Origin: Formicarius rufipectus | Taxonomy: Eukaryota; Chordata; Aves; Passeriformes; Formicariidae | Assembly (NCBI GenBank): GCA_013399695.1 | Contig: VXAU01003163.1 | Span: forward strand, 1,337,967 to 1,401,966 | DNA: 64,000 bases | Direction of reading: 5' to 3' | Part shown: positions 39,801-53,000 of the stretch, piece by piece | How positions within the stretch are numbered: position 1 is the stretch's first letter | Layout: the number at the start of each line of letters is the position of its first letter | The notes under the pieces: generated by a model | Databases searched by the model: none | What the model was told of the DNA's origin: nothing | What the model saw: the letters and a program-made list of their open reading frames with translations, nothing else | Made by a program: the position numbers and the translations under genes

Positions 39801-42654
39801 GAAAATAAAATCTGATGAAGTTCCCTCATTGCCAGGTCTTGGTTCCTTGTTCTCTGCAAAGATGAGAAGCAAAAATTATCCCAGGAAAGACACAGTTAAG
39901 TGGAACACTGTATCACTGTACCCTGTTACTTTGTCAAATGATTAAAATAAATAAGTTATGTAGTCATAAGTGGAACAGGTTTGTGGTGTGTGTGTGGGAG
40001 GTTTTTGTGACCGGTCATTCTGTACCATGTTTTCCCCTATTATACACTCATAGTGAAAGTGCACAAGTTGATGTTAATAAAATTAATAATGACAGTTCTT
40101 TTGGCATGTTTTGTGATGCTCTGTGGAAAAGACAGACCACCCTACTTTTGTATGGGGAAAAGTCATGTGGAGGGAGGGTATAAAAAGTAGACAACACAGG
40201 AGTTTCTGCCAGCTGAGGCTCTGCAGCTCAGGCATGAGTCTGTGCAGGTTTTTCTGGTTTGCCAGGAATTCAGTCTTCATACCATATGGCTTTTTTGGCC
40301 TTGAAGTACAGACCATAGGTTTTTGTTGTCTCTTATAGAGGAGTACAATGTGAAAATGTTCAGTAAACTAGGGCTATGCATGTACCCTGAGAATTAATAT
40401 TAGACTTTATTTTGATGGCAATATTAAAGATCCCGGCACAGAATAAGGTTGTATTTCCTGCTGAGCTGGAATTTGAATGCTGCACTTGCCAATTGTTTCT
40501 TAGCTGTACTGATGTGAATGACAGTATTACCTGAGAAATGTTTCTTTTTCCTATTCTTATCTGGTATTATATGAATCTGAAATGAAGAAAGTTCTGCCCT
40601 GATTATAAAGATTTTACGCTGCTACAGTTTTACCAGTTTTGAACATAGTACAATTAAGATACAACATTCCCATCTGATAACCACAGTTTCAGTGTTCCAG
40701 AAGCTACTGTGCTAGTGGAAATAAATTGCAATGATATCATAAAATCATTACTGAGATAATGAGGCTTAAGATAATAGGATTAACATGCTTTAAGTATGTT
40801 GAATTTTAAATTGGTAGTTATGGTATCCCTTAATATATGTAGATTAATGCCTAATGTGACACATACATACTTGCCTTGTAATCTTAAATAGAACTCCAAG
40901 TATTAATTAAAAATATTCTTGTGAATAGAAAATTTATTTTTGCATCATTAGTTGAAGTAATATTTACTACTATAAGGACGTGTCTATCCACATCACTTAA
41001 AGATTACTTTTTGGAGAGTTCTGTGAAGTATTGTTTGAAGCTGTGACTATCATCAAGGTCCAGTCTGATGTTAATGTATGTTTACAAAGATAAGAGGGAA
41101 GGTAGTAGAGCAAAAATGGTTGGAGAAAGTAGCTAGGAGTAACTGGGTTCGTGTATGCTGAATTAGGTGCAGTCTTTGCCTTTTACATCAGTGGTTAAGC
41201 TGAGCATCTCACGCACAATGCCCATTTATATTGTGGGATCTGGCCTGAGCTCTGTTCTAGTTTTGTTGTGATTGAGTTAATGTAATAGAAATAATTGCAA
41301 TTTTCTCTCTGCTTCTGGCCTTGATTCCGTGGCAGAGTAGGGCTGCATGTGGCATGCCTGTAGCAGGTGCCTGCCTTTTTGCTGCTATGTTTTAAACATT
41401 GCATTTGATGACCAAGTGTTGGAGATGGATTTCTTGATAGTGGAAGGTATTCCCATGCTCTCTGTGCTTTGCCATTTATTGAGTGTAATTGTTGAAATAC
41501 TGTCTTAATTCTTTATTATTTAACATTTATTTTTTTTTTTTTCAGAACTGATTTTAGATTACTTAATTTGTTTAAACATTGACATTATGATATTAACTTA
41601 ATTTTTGCATCTGTAGGGGACTGAAGTTAAGACAGAACTTCAGACTTAATGCCAGCCTTGGTGTTTTTGTTTTTGTTCCTTGGACCCTTCAGACTGTTGT
41701 TTTCTGCATCTTAAATTATTCTCAAAAGTATCAAGCAGTGAGAGTTATTCAGAAGTCTACAGGAAATGCACACATCCTTTTTTTCAGCCTGTAAAAAACG
41801 TCAACACTGGGGAAAACTTGAACTGTTCCAGGAAACAGGCCTCCGTGTTTGTAAGCAACTTCATTCTTAGCATGTACTTTTCAAATGTGCTCCACCCCTA
41901 CCCCTTTAAGTCCTTTTGTTAAATCTTGTGTAAGTTTCAGTCTGGTTTCTGCCATTCTTCAGCAACGAAGGGTACTGAGTGAAGCCCAATCTGAAATTTT
42001 TATTTATTTTTTAAATTTGTGGAGGCTGTGATAGTTCAAGGCAGGACTTAAAGGAATGTGTCATGTTTTAATCAGTATAAAAGAGCATTTAAGCGAGAGC
42101 TTTGACTGTGTTAAATTCATTTACAAACATCTTTGGCTCAGTCAGGGTTATGCCAACTGTTTAATGAAATCTAGCACTGTTTTCCTTTAGATGAGTGACA
42201 TGAAAAATGTGAAAACATTCAAATCTAGGCTTTCTAACTGAACCTGTTCTCTGCATATGCCCTCCATCTGACTTGAGGCAAGGGTGGGAAGAAAGTCTTC
42301 CCAGTGAAATCTGCTGGATTTTTCATTCTCTCAACTGTTACAGCTGAGTTTGGACTATGAATTTTCAAAAATCCTTCTTTATCACAGATGTTGTTTATCT
42401 GTGTTATCAAGTTGTTACTATTGTTTTAAGGTGTTTGTTACCACATATTTAACTCAGAAGTGCCTGCTTATTTAATTAATTCATCACTATTATTGTCACA
42501 GAAACAGAACTTTCTGAAGCAAGTCTAAACTAGGACTTGATTCTGCTAAATACAAATTCATAAAATGTGAAGGAAAAATGAGTTTGATAAGCTATTTTAG
42601 TCAAGGCAGCTTAAGATCTGATGCATTATCAGTCATGAAATTAAATTCACAGTT

Positions 42655-43020
42655 CTCTGAAGGCTCATCAAGGTTCATGAATAGCTCAGGTTGGAAGGAA
42701 TGCCTGGAGTGCAACCAGTGCACCCTCCTGCTCAGAGTGAGTCCAGGTGGGTAATGTTGCTCAGGGCTTTTGCTTGTTCAGAAGGATAGAGAGATGGAGA
42801 CTCCACGGCCTCAGCACACCCCTTTTGATACTTGACAAGCCTCATAATTAAAATACTTTTGCTTTGTGATGGAAATTTCCTGTGTTGCAATGTTTCCAAA
42901 TATCCTGTCCATCTGCCAGAGAAGTCTGGCTCCCTCTTCTCCATACCCTTTTGTTCAGTAGTTGGAGACAGCAGTAAGGTCTTCCTAAACTGTTTCTTCT
43001 TAAGCCTGAACTAACCCAAC
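42655..43020 (-). mobile_element. CR1 LINE 3' fragment (degenerate)
   Basis: The plus strand shows a diverged reverse-complement CR1: CAGGTTGGAAGGAATGCCTG near 42,688, GTTGCTCAGGGCTTTTGCTT near 42,757, GAGATGGAGACTCCACGGCC near 42,790, then a TCTCCATACC and AGCCTGAACTAACCC-like end. Divergence is high, so the copy is old. Confidence 0.7.
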
Positions 43021-43029
43021 CAATATCAT

Positions 43030-43092
43030 AGGTAAATGGTTGTGCTCAATGATTTTATAGATATTTTCCAACCTAAAAAATTCTGTGATCAC
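43030..43092 (+). mobile_element. CR1 LINE 3' tail, opposite orientation
   Basis: The segment ATTTTCCAACCTAAAAAATT followed by CTGTGATC matches the terminal part of CR1 in sense orientation, where TTCCAACC...ATTCTGTGAT is the 3' end. It lies directly next to an antisense CR1 fragment, giving a tail-to-tail pair. Confidence 0.55.
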
Positions 43093-45586
43093 TCCAATGT
43101 ATGTGAACATTGCTGTTTAGTCAAAGGTTCTCATTTGAGAATCTGTCTCTCTTGAGAATCTGTTTTTTTAATGAAGTTGGAACCTGGTTTTAAACCAAGG
43201 GGTTTTTTTATTGCTCTGTGCTTTTCTCTCCAGCAGTTTATGGTTGTAGGCAATAATTATATGAGTACAGAAAAGTTCTCAGATAGTCTGGTATTTTATA
43301 CATCTTCCTTTGCCCTTCAGTAATTGCATTTGTGCAGTAGCAAAATCACCATTCCTAGTGGTGGTATTCACTTTTTACATTCTTTTTGATCGCATCTTGA
43401 ACCACTTTTTTAAAATGAATAATGTGTGCCTTGTAGAAGTCAAATATGCGAACCATAGAGGATGCTCTCAATGGCATGTGTTCTTGCAAGCTGAGATGTG
43501 AGTTTGTATCCTGGTATTTAAGAGGCAGCATTTTGCTGAGGCAGTAGTCCGCCTTGTTCTTAAAATGAGCGTTCAAGTTTGAAGCATAAAACGATCAGTT
43601 CCTGCTTTGTGGAATTGTGTAGATTGGATCATAGTGTGGTGACGTAGAGCAAGCTACTTGCAACCATAGATCCACTCTGATGGGCTTCTATTTTATTCTT
43701 TTTTAAGCTTTTATTTTAACTAGTTTTAAAAGGAGTAATTTGGCAAATGCTGCATTGGAGTCCTTACTGATGCTTTAGGCTGTAAAAAACACTCACTGCA
43801 ATGAATGTACAGATGAGGAGTGTTAATGCCTGAGTTATCTGATGGAGGTTACCAGTATCTATGCACGTATAACTCAGTTAAACAGGATTAGCCTTGTAGG
43901 GTACCCAAGCTGGTGGGAATGCTCAGATAGATGGAGTGTGTTGAGCACAGAACTCCAGTCAGAATTGTGACCTTGTGTTTAGGAGCTCTTTCTTCACAGA
44001 AGGACCCGAGTGAGTTTGCTTAATTGGGCTTTCTGAATCCCTTCCTCCTCCCCTAATGTATTTCAGGTGTTTAGTGTCTCTGAGTCTATCTCCTCTTCTT
44101 AAATTGGAGTGGTTATGAATCATGCAATTTCCTGCTGCAAACAAAGCTGAAAAATCCTGAAGTAATTGTATGACTGGCATTAACACAACTTTGTGTTGAG
44201 GAAGTGTGACAACATTAGCATCCAGAGGTGATGTACTGTTAGGTGTTCTTACAAAGAGTGAAAATACTTCCTGCGGCTGTTTAGGTGCGTGTGGCTTCAG
44301 CTTTTACCAGAGTTGTGTTCAGGTAAAGAAGGGCTTGAAAATCTGTAGTAGTTCACTAAATACTCTGTCTCTTGTTAATTATAGTTTTGATAGTAAGTGA
44401 GGACTGCATATGGAGGCAAGTGTGCTGATAGTGTTGTCAAGTAGGGAAGAAATGAGCTGAAAGACCACAGTCTCAGAATAGTGACTGGAAGAAATCTTGG
44501 GAGTATTGCTACATTCAGCCAAAAAAATGGAACAAATCAACCATGGGCAGAAGGAGGGCATTCAAGGCCTGAAAAATGTCTGTCACGATGCTGTGTGTTT
44601 GATGTGAGTGAGCCTGGAGAGCTGTATTTTGCTGTCAAAAGCAGTGCTTAGACTCCTTTATCTGGGTCCTGTTAGACAAGCTTTGTTAGAATCTACATGC
44701 GTGTATCTGCAGTAGAAGAAAAACATGTTATACCAAAATACACTGAGTATTGGCCTTCAAATTGGCTGAAATGAGTGAAATATTTTAATAATATTAAACT
44801 GTATTTTACTCAAAGTTTATACTGCTCTCTTATTCTCTCTTTGGTGAATGTTGGAGAGATGGGAATGTTTTAAAGTGTTATCTCCTTACCAAAGAGAATC
44901 TAGCTCTCAACGGGAAGCAAAGTAAGCTGAGTGACAGTGGGGACAGCTTCTTTCTCTATTCTGAATGACACTCCTTTCTGTATAAATACTGCATGAATCA
45001 CTGCTCCTTGTCTAAACCCTGAAAAACGCTTCTTCATTCGCCCACCTGTTTGGACACTGTAGGAGTGAATATCCAGTATAGACAAATATTTGTATAGGAC
45101 AGCAGCTTAAAATGCAGCAGCTAGAAGTATCTTTGAAGGAAGAGGCCCAAAAGAATGTGAACCAAAATTACTGTAGGAGATCTAAAGGTTTCTCTTTTGT
45201 TTTAAATGTGGTTTGTGAAGCTAAATTAAGACTATCATCACAGTAGGTTACAAAGATGTTATATTTGTTGAGAAAATAGTGCATAGAAGAATTCCAGCAG
45301 TTTTATTATATGCATGTCCTATTCTCAGTGCACGGAATTGCAACTGAATACAGTTCCCTTCTACCAAAAAACCCTTAAGATAACTTGGCAAGTTGTACCG
45401 TGTATGATACATAGCAGTGAGTGTTAATATGTACTTAACAATGTATGGTGCGTCATAGATAATTGACACTCCTCTGTGTTAACTGTGTGGACTGCCAATG
45501 TTTGTATAAAGACCAAATGATATAGAATTATTGCCTGGAATTCCAGTTTCATTCCTTCCTCTTATGATGTTGTGTTTGAATTTCAG

Positions 45587-45671
45587 AGTAATTGGTCTGG
45601 AAGCTCCCATGATTCAGTCCAGTCAAGGAGAGTGGTTATTTCTCACAACATGGATAAAGCACTGAAAGAAG
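45587..45671 (+). CDS. SNX25: SNX25 exon with start MDKALKE
   Basis: SNX25 is a sorting nexin (PXA, RGS, PX and nexin-C domains) that acts on endosomal membranes and promotes turnover of TGF-beta receptors. The ATG at 45650-45652 opens MDKALKE, identical as I recall to the start of the 840-residue human protein. The last base (G, 45671) joins TG at 54101 to make Val, giving MDKALKE-VFDYSYRDY across the junction. The acceptor is TTTGAATTTCAG ending at 45586; the donor is GAAG/GTGAGA. Upstream of the ATG, the whole exon is open in the same frame (SNWSGSSHDSVQSRRVVISH then N). A longer N-terminal form beginning in an upstream exon is therefore possible; the related SNX13, SNX14 and SNX19 have N-terminal membrane segments. 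Confidence 0.9.
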
Positions 45672-45863
45672 GTGAGAATTAACTTGGTCTAAGGTGCATT
45701 GGTATTTGAATATCTCTTGTCATCTTAGCAAACCGTAACTGTAGAGTATTGCTGGATTTTAGAATAAGACCCTGATATTCTCTGTGATCTAAAACCAGAA
45801 GGTCTTTGTCTTCCCAAGAGATGCAGTATAGCAAGTTGTATGATGTTTTTTGTAATACAACTG

Positions 45864-45945
45864 ATTTTTTGTTTGTTTGGTTTTTGGGTTTTTTTTGTTT
45901 GTTTTTGTTTTGTACTTTTTTGTTTGTTTGTTGTTTTTTTTTTAA
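45864..45945. repeat. T-rich (GTTT)n simple repeat
   Basis: Runs of GTTTGTTTGG, TTTTTTTTGTTTG and TGTTTGTTTGTTG make a low-complexity tract about 190 nt downstream of an SNX25 exon. It is probably a decayed poly-T or retrotransposon tail. Confidence 0.6.
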
Positions 45946-47037
45946 ACAGAAATGTATTAAACTACAGTCCTTAATACTCGTGCAGAAAACCAGAGGGTAA
46001 TATTTAAAATATTTTTGATTGGGTTTTCCTGAACTGATAACTCTTGCATGCAGTCTTCCTGTTTAGTGCAATTCTTTCCATAAAAAGTAAATTTAAAATG
46101 AACATTTGAATTTGTCTGATACAGTCTATCAACCTTTTCTAAATATTTAATTTTGAATACTTTTTCCTTTAAGATTTATTTGCAGCCTTTTTCCTTATCT
46201 TTTTCATAAACTATTTTAACATAATCATGATTTGTTTTTAGGAAGCATTTTCTTTTGGAATCAGTCAGAGGATTCCTGATTATATGAAAAGGATAGTAAA
46301 GTCTAAACATTATGTATAGAAATAAGCACAGACAGGTTATTTGCTGTATTCTTTCACATGTGAACTTTACATTTTGGTTAACCTGACTTGGAATTTGAAA
46401 TGAAGCCTTGATGTAATCACAGAAATGGAGGCGGTGGGGTTATTTGGAGACAGACAACAGGCATTGTGAAATATCAAGAGAAAGATAGTCGTGTTACACT
46501 TCCCTTCTGTTACTTGTGTGTAGGAGTAACTCATGTGTCTGTGAAACTGTGGCAGCTGTCTTCATCTAAGGTGTTTATCCCACAGATCATTCAGCTGGGT
46601 GCATGAGGCCATCTCTACTCAGTAAGGCTGAAAGAAAGTTAATAGTATGTGATTCATTTTTCAGAGTTGAGTACCTTCTGTTGTGAGAGCTCACTTGCCT
46701 TTCTGCTCCTTTTTTTTTCAGAGTGGCTTTTACCCTCCATTCCCACTCTGAATTTTGGAGAGCAAACTTGTCATATTCTGTTGTATTTCTTCCAGGCCTA
46801 AGTGATGAAACCAGATTCTCTGTTATGCAGTTTGACAAACATGAGTCTGTACTTTTTGCTCTACCATACAAAGACTTAAGCAAGTATTTTGGGTTTGGAG
46901 TGAGTCAAGTTGGACATACTGAATGAATCCTAAAAGCAATACTTTTTTATTAGAGTAAAATAATCAGTCTGTCTGAAAATAGACAGGACTTCTTGCCCTG
47001 TGACAGTTCTGAAATTTGTCGTTGTCTTGATGTAAAT

Positions 47038-47086
47038 GTTTTTTTGGTGTGTGTGTGTGGTTTTTTTTGTTTGTTTGCTTGTTTTT
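47038..47086. repeat. T/G-rich simple repeat with (TG)n core
   Basis: TTTTTTTGG, then a GTGTGTGTGTG run, then TTTTTTTTGTTTGTTTGC. Short microsatellite-like tract inside an SNX25 intron. Confidence 0.6.
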
Positions 47087-50000
47087 AACAAGTTCAAGGT
47101 TCAATAAAATCATATTACTAGCAGTATAAAAAATACTATCTGTTTTTCTGTTTCCAGTCTTGCATTGATCAGGATTAAAGTATTCATAAATCCTAGGAAT
47201 TTTTGAAAACTTTTGCTGTCTGAATATTACCTGCTGTCGAATGAAATGCTTTAAAATGCCTCATTCATTTTGCTAGGAGATTTTCAATTTAATTAGGTTT
47301 TAATCTTGCAGATCAGTTCAGACTGCTGTTGCCACTTGAGATTTAGAGTAGATGTTGTTAGATTACCCCAGTCAATGGTGTTTTGCTTGTTTTATTTTTT
47401 AAATCAGACTTTGTTTTTCTTTACCTTACCTTAGAAATGTATGGTTAACATTTTCAGAAGAGCCAGCATCATCTGATTCCTGTTGCTGGATATGAAGAGA
47501 GACAGCCCTTTGGTTAATTCTGACCCCTTCATCCGTTTTTCATCACTGTGTAATTAAGTTTGCCTGGGGAGTTTACCATTAGTTGCTGTATCTTGCACTC
47601 CTCAAGAACTGCCTGTTGACTGTTACTCAGACATGCTGTGCATTTGCTGGTGTTAAAGCCAGTCCGTGTGGACTTTTCTCTCTGGATTTAGTGTAGCATT
47701 CCTGAGGTTCTGTGTCACTTCAAGCACTCACTTGCTGTTGCATTTTGCTGATGTTCTCATTATAGTCTGTTAGTCTAGTTGGAAAGATAGATACCAGTCT
47801 TCATCCTTAGTTGTAACTGAAGGTGTCATGCATGTTTGTCTTATTTCAATAAACTTAAAACCATTACAGTGCTTATATGGTTTTTCTGTGGCGTTTGTTG
47901 GTTGATAATGGTTGCCTGTGTCTTGCATAGCTTCTTGTCTTGCTACAGCCTGTGTAACAGAATTGTTGGGAATCATCCTTCTACAATGTGGATCGCTAAA
48001 CACCACCAAGAAGGGGTGTCTCTCTACGTTGGTTCACAGCTCTGCTCTAAATTTCTTCCCTATATCTCATTCAAAACAGTAGTAGGAAAGGTTGGTGCTT
48101 GAGAGTGCTATTTCATTCTTAACTATAGCACGTTTGCCTAAGCTGCAGATAGGAGAAAGCTGTGAATTAGTCCTGTCAGTGTGTAGTGTGTTTTATAAAT
48201 TCTAAGTGGTCAAAATCAGAACAAATGTAACATTATGAAGAGGTTTTCCCTATTGAGTATGGCAGAAAGAGAGGGCCTTTTATTTGTCAACCCTGAGTCC
48301 CTTTTCAGCAGGTAATACTTGAGTGCCTAACACTGAAATACGATTTTGCCGAATTTTTCATGCTTTCTCTTGGTAGATTGATTTGACTCCTGTTTGCTCT
48401 TCATTTCTCTTACAAAAAGAAAAGGTAACCCACTTTGACAATACTTTTAGCCACTTAATGCTACGTGTTGCTTGCCTAGTCACTTCCAGTTTTCAGCCCA
48501 TATCTTATGATAGCGTGGTAATGTGTCTCCTAAGAGAGACTGTGTTCAGTCAGACTCGTGCTGCCATTGTACAGCATACTGTTTTGGGCTGAGACTGTAG
48601 CTGTCAGTAGACTTATCTGCCGTGTGTATAGCTGGTCTCCCAGGAACTGAACTTGGTGTTCCATTTTTATTGCTCCACATCTAGTGGTCTTTTTGTTATT
48701 CTTCGCAGTCGTTATCTCTCCTGTTTTAGTAGTGCCAAGAAAATAGATCTTCATACCACTTAGCTGCTTTATTGGATCATTTATAACTAAAACAGTACAG
48801 GTCAATTCACAAATCCCAACTGTACTCCACTGGTGAAATTGTTCTGCTGTGAAAATTACCGTTTCTTAGCTGTTAGAATATTTTGTGCTAGAGAACCATC
48901 TCTTATCATAGTGGGTAATCTTCTTTTGACCCTGTCTTGAGGTGACCTCGTTGGAAATATTTTGGGAGTTTAATTAGATTGTTCCTAAGCATCAGATCTT
49001 TGCTGTCTCTATTGACCCCTTAGAAGAACTCTATTTAGGGAGGGAAGGCAGTACTTCCCTTTACAGAAGATTTTTCCTTGACTTTCTCATTTCCCAACTT
49101 AAGGTCCACATGTTTTAGGTAAAAATTTGCAATAGCTTCTGCCACTCTTTATATGAAAATTTTTTTTTTCTTCACAGCTTTCAAAAATGATTTTTTTTTT
49201 TTTGGTCCAAAATGTCAGCAAGACAATTTGAATTTGTTCTCTCTGCTCCTGGGATTCAAATGCTGAAAGCTAAACTCTTGGCAGAGGATACATATGGAAA
49301 ACTATTTGAGTATAAATGTGTATTTTTTTAATAGTATACATTTCCTAGATATTTCTGACACATTTTTTCCTCTCTTTTTTTATATATTTGGAAATTTTTG
49401 AGTTTTTTTCCTGCATATTCATAAACAATGTTAAAGACACAAATGTCAAGAAAATTGTGATAAAAATAAACTGAAGAATTTGGAATGGACTGTCCAGGGT
49501 ATGATCAGTTTTGCACAGGGCCTATCAATCTATGCACAGTGATAACATCTAGACCCTATTCATAAGGTTTGAATAATGTTGTAAAATACAAGTAAGCCAA
49601 GAAATGCTAGTGATTTTTTCCAAACACAAACTTTACAAGATAACTGGAATCTTTAAATTTCTATTTCTAGTGACTGCGGCAGTCTCACACTCACTGAAGT
49701 CTTGCCATTTACATATTGTTTGGTCAACCTTTTACACTATGGTCTAAGTGAATATTTAGTGGGCATGAGAAACTTCAGTAAATAAAGATAATATTAAGTA
49801 TGAATCTCATCCTCTTAATTTGGCTTATATAGCTCAAACATAGCGAAAGCTAAAATACAGTAAATGAATAATGGCCTTTATATCTTTCATCTTTTAATGT
49901 AGAAGTTAATGTCTTGGAAATTATTGAATTTCATATTCAGAGTATTTGTTAGTAATTTTAAGGACTTTATTATGCGAGTTTTAACATTTTAATTTGAGAG

Positions 50001-53000
50001 TTTTTGTTGCTTTTAATTTTGTTGAGGTTTTTTTTAGACTGAATTGATTTTTGGCAGAGGGAAAAGTAGTGGCTATAAGAAATAACAAATCATATAATGT
50101 GTGATTCCCTAGGACAGTCCTTTAACAGGTACTTATCTGTGCTATAATCTGTCATCCTTTTCTCTTCAATTTTTATTTAAAATATTTTTCTAAAAATATA
50201 GCTTATTAATAACTATGCATGTTAGATACAGTGTAGTCGCACAGAACTGTAGTAATGATTCTTGGCTCTTTGGATGCTGGTTTTCTGATACAGGCTCTTA
50301 ACACAATTCATACTAACCTTCCGTTTCTGTTTGAGATTGCAATGCTTGCTGCTCTAGAATAATTCAACTTAATTTTGTAGCTGTAACTTCTCTTCTGCTG
50401 TTCTTATAGTCACAGGAGAGTTTTGGATCTGACTATATATTGATGTAATTTTTCTGGCCCCTCCAGTGCTTTCAGGGAAGGATCTTTACTTCTGTTGGAA
50501 GTTGGAAGCCTGTGTTTGCATTTGCATAGTGAAAATATCTACACTCTGTTTTTTAATACTGCTTTGGGAAAAAGAGTAGGGATTCTTCAGATTTTTGTTA
50601 TTTTTAATAAAGTTGGTAAATGAATCTTAACAGCATAAAAACTGTCCAGTGGGAAGCTCTGCAGATTTGAAGCCAGTCTGACCCACTGAATCTTGTGGTG
50701 CCACTGAACTTCTGAATGAATGGATGTGTAAGAAGGGGCAGAATTTACTGTAGGACGTGTGTGGGAATGAAGAAAGGATCTAGATGAGTGTCCTCACTAA
50801 ACCTCCACACAAGCTTCTGGCTCTCTTCTCCCAATGCTTTTAGTTTACAGTATTTAAAAAGAGTGATTGAAGAGGTTCAACTTCAGTTTCAAATGAGACT
50901 GACTTTTAATCACATTATAACAACTTGGGACTTGGATCTTCTTAACTAGTTTAGAAGACCCAATAGAAGTTTCTGCAGTTTTGCACCAGATTCATTGTGG
51001 TCACTGCATTTGATAATGATCAGAAGAGATTTGTTCCATGTTTGTAGTGGATGTGTTAATCATAGTAAGGTATTACCCTGAATGTGTTCCGCTTCCTTTT
51101 TCATTCACTCCTTGTCTTCTGACCAGTTGTTTTCAGCGTTTTAGAGAACGTGCAGTATAAAAATAAGGAGAATAGATACATGAGCAAATTTTTCCTATGA
51201 AGGAAGCAAGCTACTCTCTATAAAATCTGTACTTTTGTTTTCTGTATTTCTTTAGAGTGCTGAAAAAGGCACCAGCTGCATTAATGGGCATGAAACTAAA
51301 GCAGCAACTGTGCACCATGGCCAAGATGACACACATGGATGAGGCAGTGTCTTCGCCAGCCTTAAACAGGCTGCTGTTAGTGTCTGTGGCTGGTGTTCTC
51401 TTTAAATATTATTTAAACAAAGTCCTACAAGCTGTCTCACTGCTTATTTAGACATAGATTCTGAGCTCTAAAGAGCCCTGAATTTTATAGAGAACTGCAC
51501 TGTTGTGATACAGAAAAGGAAACAAGGCTCAGAAGTGACAGGGAAACCATAGAAAGCATGTAAACAAAGAGAGTTCTAAAAGATAGGTGCAGGAAAATAT
51601 GGTTTAAGGTGGTGTAATCCTTTTAAAGTGTTGAAAGTGTATAACTGGCAGAGAGAAACACAAGTGAAGTATTTTGGACTTGGCATGGTTTATTTTTGGT
51701 GATAACTGATGATATTTTGTCTTGAGTTTGATAATGCTGCTATATTTTGTGGTTCTTTCATGTTGATACACCTGGTTGGAGAACTGCGCTGTCACCTTGC
51801 TTTGTTTGAGCAGGAGTCTTCCCACCATGATAAGTCTTGTTTCAGGTATTTCAGCTGGGGGTATGCTAAAGTTGGAGGAGTTGCACTCTGATATAACAAT
51901 TCTATTTAGTTTGAATGTTTTACTTTCCTAGAGCACAGAGATGTAACACTGAATGAGACAGAAATCATGAGTGGCTAAAATGAATCAAAACATGTATTAT
52001 GTACAGTGCTAGAACCTGAGCTCATTTTGGAGAGGAGCTGCTTAAAAACAGAGTTATACATTAAGGGTTGTTAGGAATAGGTGATGTGTTCTGAAAGATA
52101 ATACAATCTAAGGGATCAGGGTATGAGCTTTGCTCTTGTATCTTGTACTCTTGCTCTGTAGAGTTCTGTTAAGTCGACATCTGTAGGAGCCACCACTCCA
52201 TACGTGGCTTGTCTTCTTAGGCAAAAGATGCTGGAGAACTCTGCTACTTTGTGAAAGATAGAGAGGATGTCTCCAAAAAAATCTGAAAAGGTTTCTTTTT
52301 TTTTTTTCCCCCTCAGTGATATTAACAAATACCACATCCAGTGTGTTTTGAATGCACTTGAGAAATTTTTGGTCTTCCACAGAGTAGGTGAAAAGGAAGA
52401 ATTTGTGCTATGGTGAGCTTTTCTATGGGAACTGCTGTGGAAAAAGAGATACCTGAAATGTGTATAGTAATGGGAGACTTGAGAAAAATGATAAAATTTC
52501 AGTTTGTAAAATAGTGTTCCCAGTTGCTTCTTGGTGTATTGATGGATTATTCTTCACCTTGCTTATCAGAAGATCACTACCTTTTATAACTGTTTCTATC
52601 ACTGTAGTATTTGTAGATGAGAGTTTTCAATGGAAGATTATTTCTAAAATAGAAAAGTAATGAAATTGAAACATTGAAAGTTCCTATCCTGCAGTATGGC
52701 TTTGCTTATTTTTTGCTCTCCTAGATCAGAAAAAAGAACAAATACTTCAAACACTTTATTTGTTTATTGAACTGTTGGGATTTTTTTCTGAATTAGTAAT
52801 TAAAAAGCCTTGAAATGACTTAGCAAAAGGCTTTTAACTATATATTTTAATATACTGACTGAAGTGACTCAGCTTCTTTCTTTATAAACCAGAGGAAGCT
52901 GATTGATGAAGCAATTGACTAGAAACTTCTATCAATTTTAGCCATTTCTTTCTAAATGCATTTAAGAAGGTAATATTGGGTCAGGTTTGCTAAGTTTGCA

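Larger units (their letters stand above)
33851..45586 (+). other. SNX25: Presumed SNX25 intron 1 / 5' region
   Basis: About 11.7 kb between the second CpG island and the first recognised SNX25 exon. It is AT-rich with a T-rich plus strand. It contains CR1 fragments at about 42.66-43.09 kb. I see no other exon; an extra 5' exon could be hidden because a short N-terminal exon is hard to recognise. The open frames here are short and without domains. Confidence 0.55.

Noticed and set aside
51257..51451. Possible SNX25 exon after TTTCTTTAG
   Set aside because: The exons at 45,587 and 54,101 join directly in phase to give the known SNX25 order. The translation here resembles nothing in SNX25.
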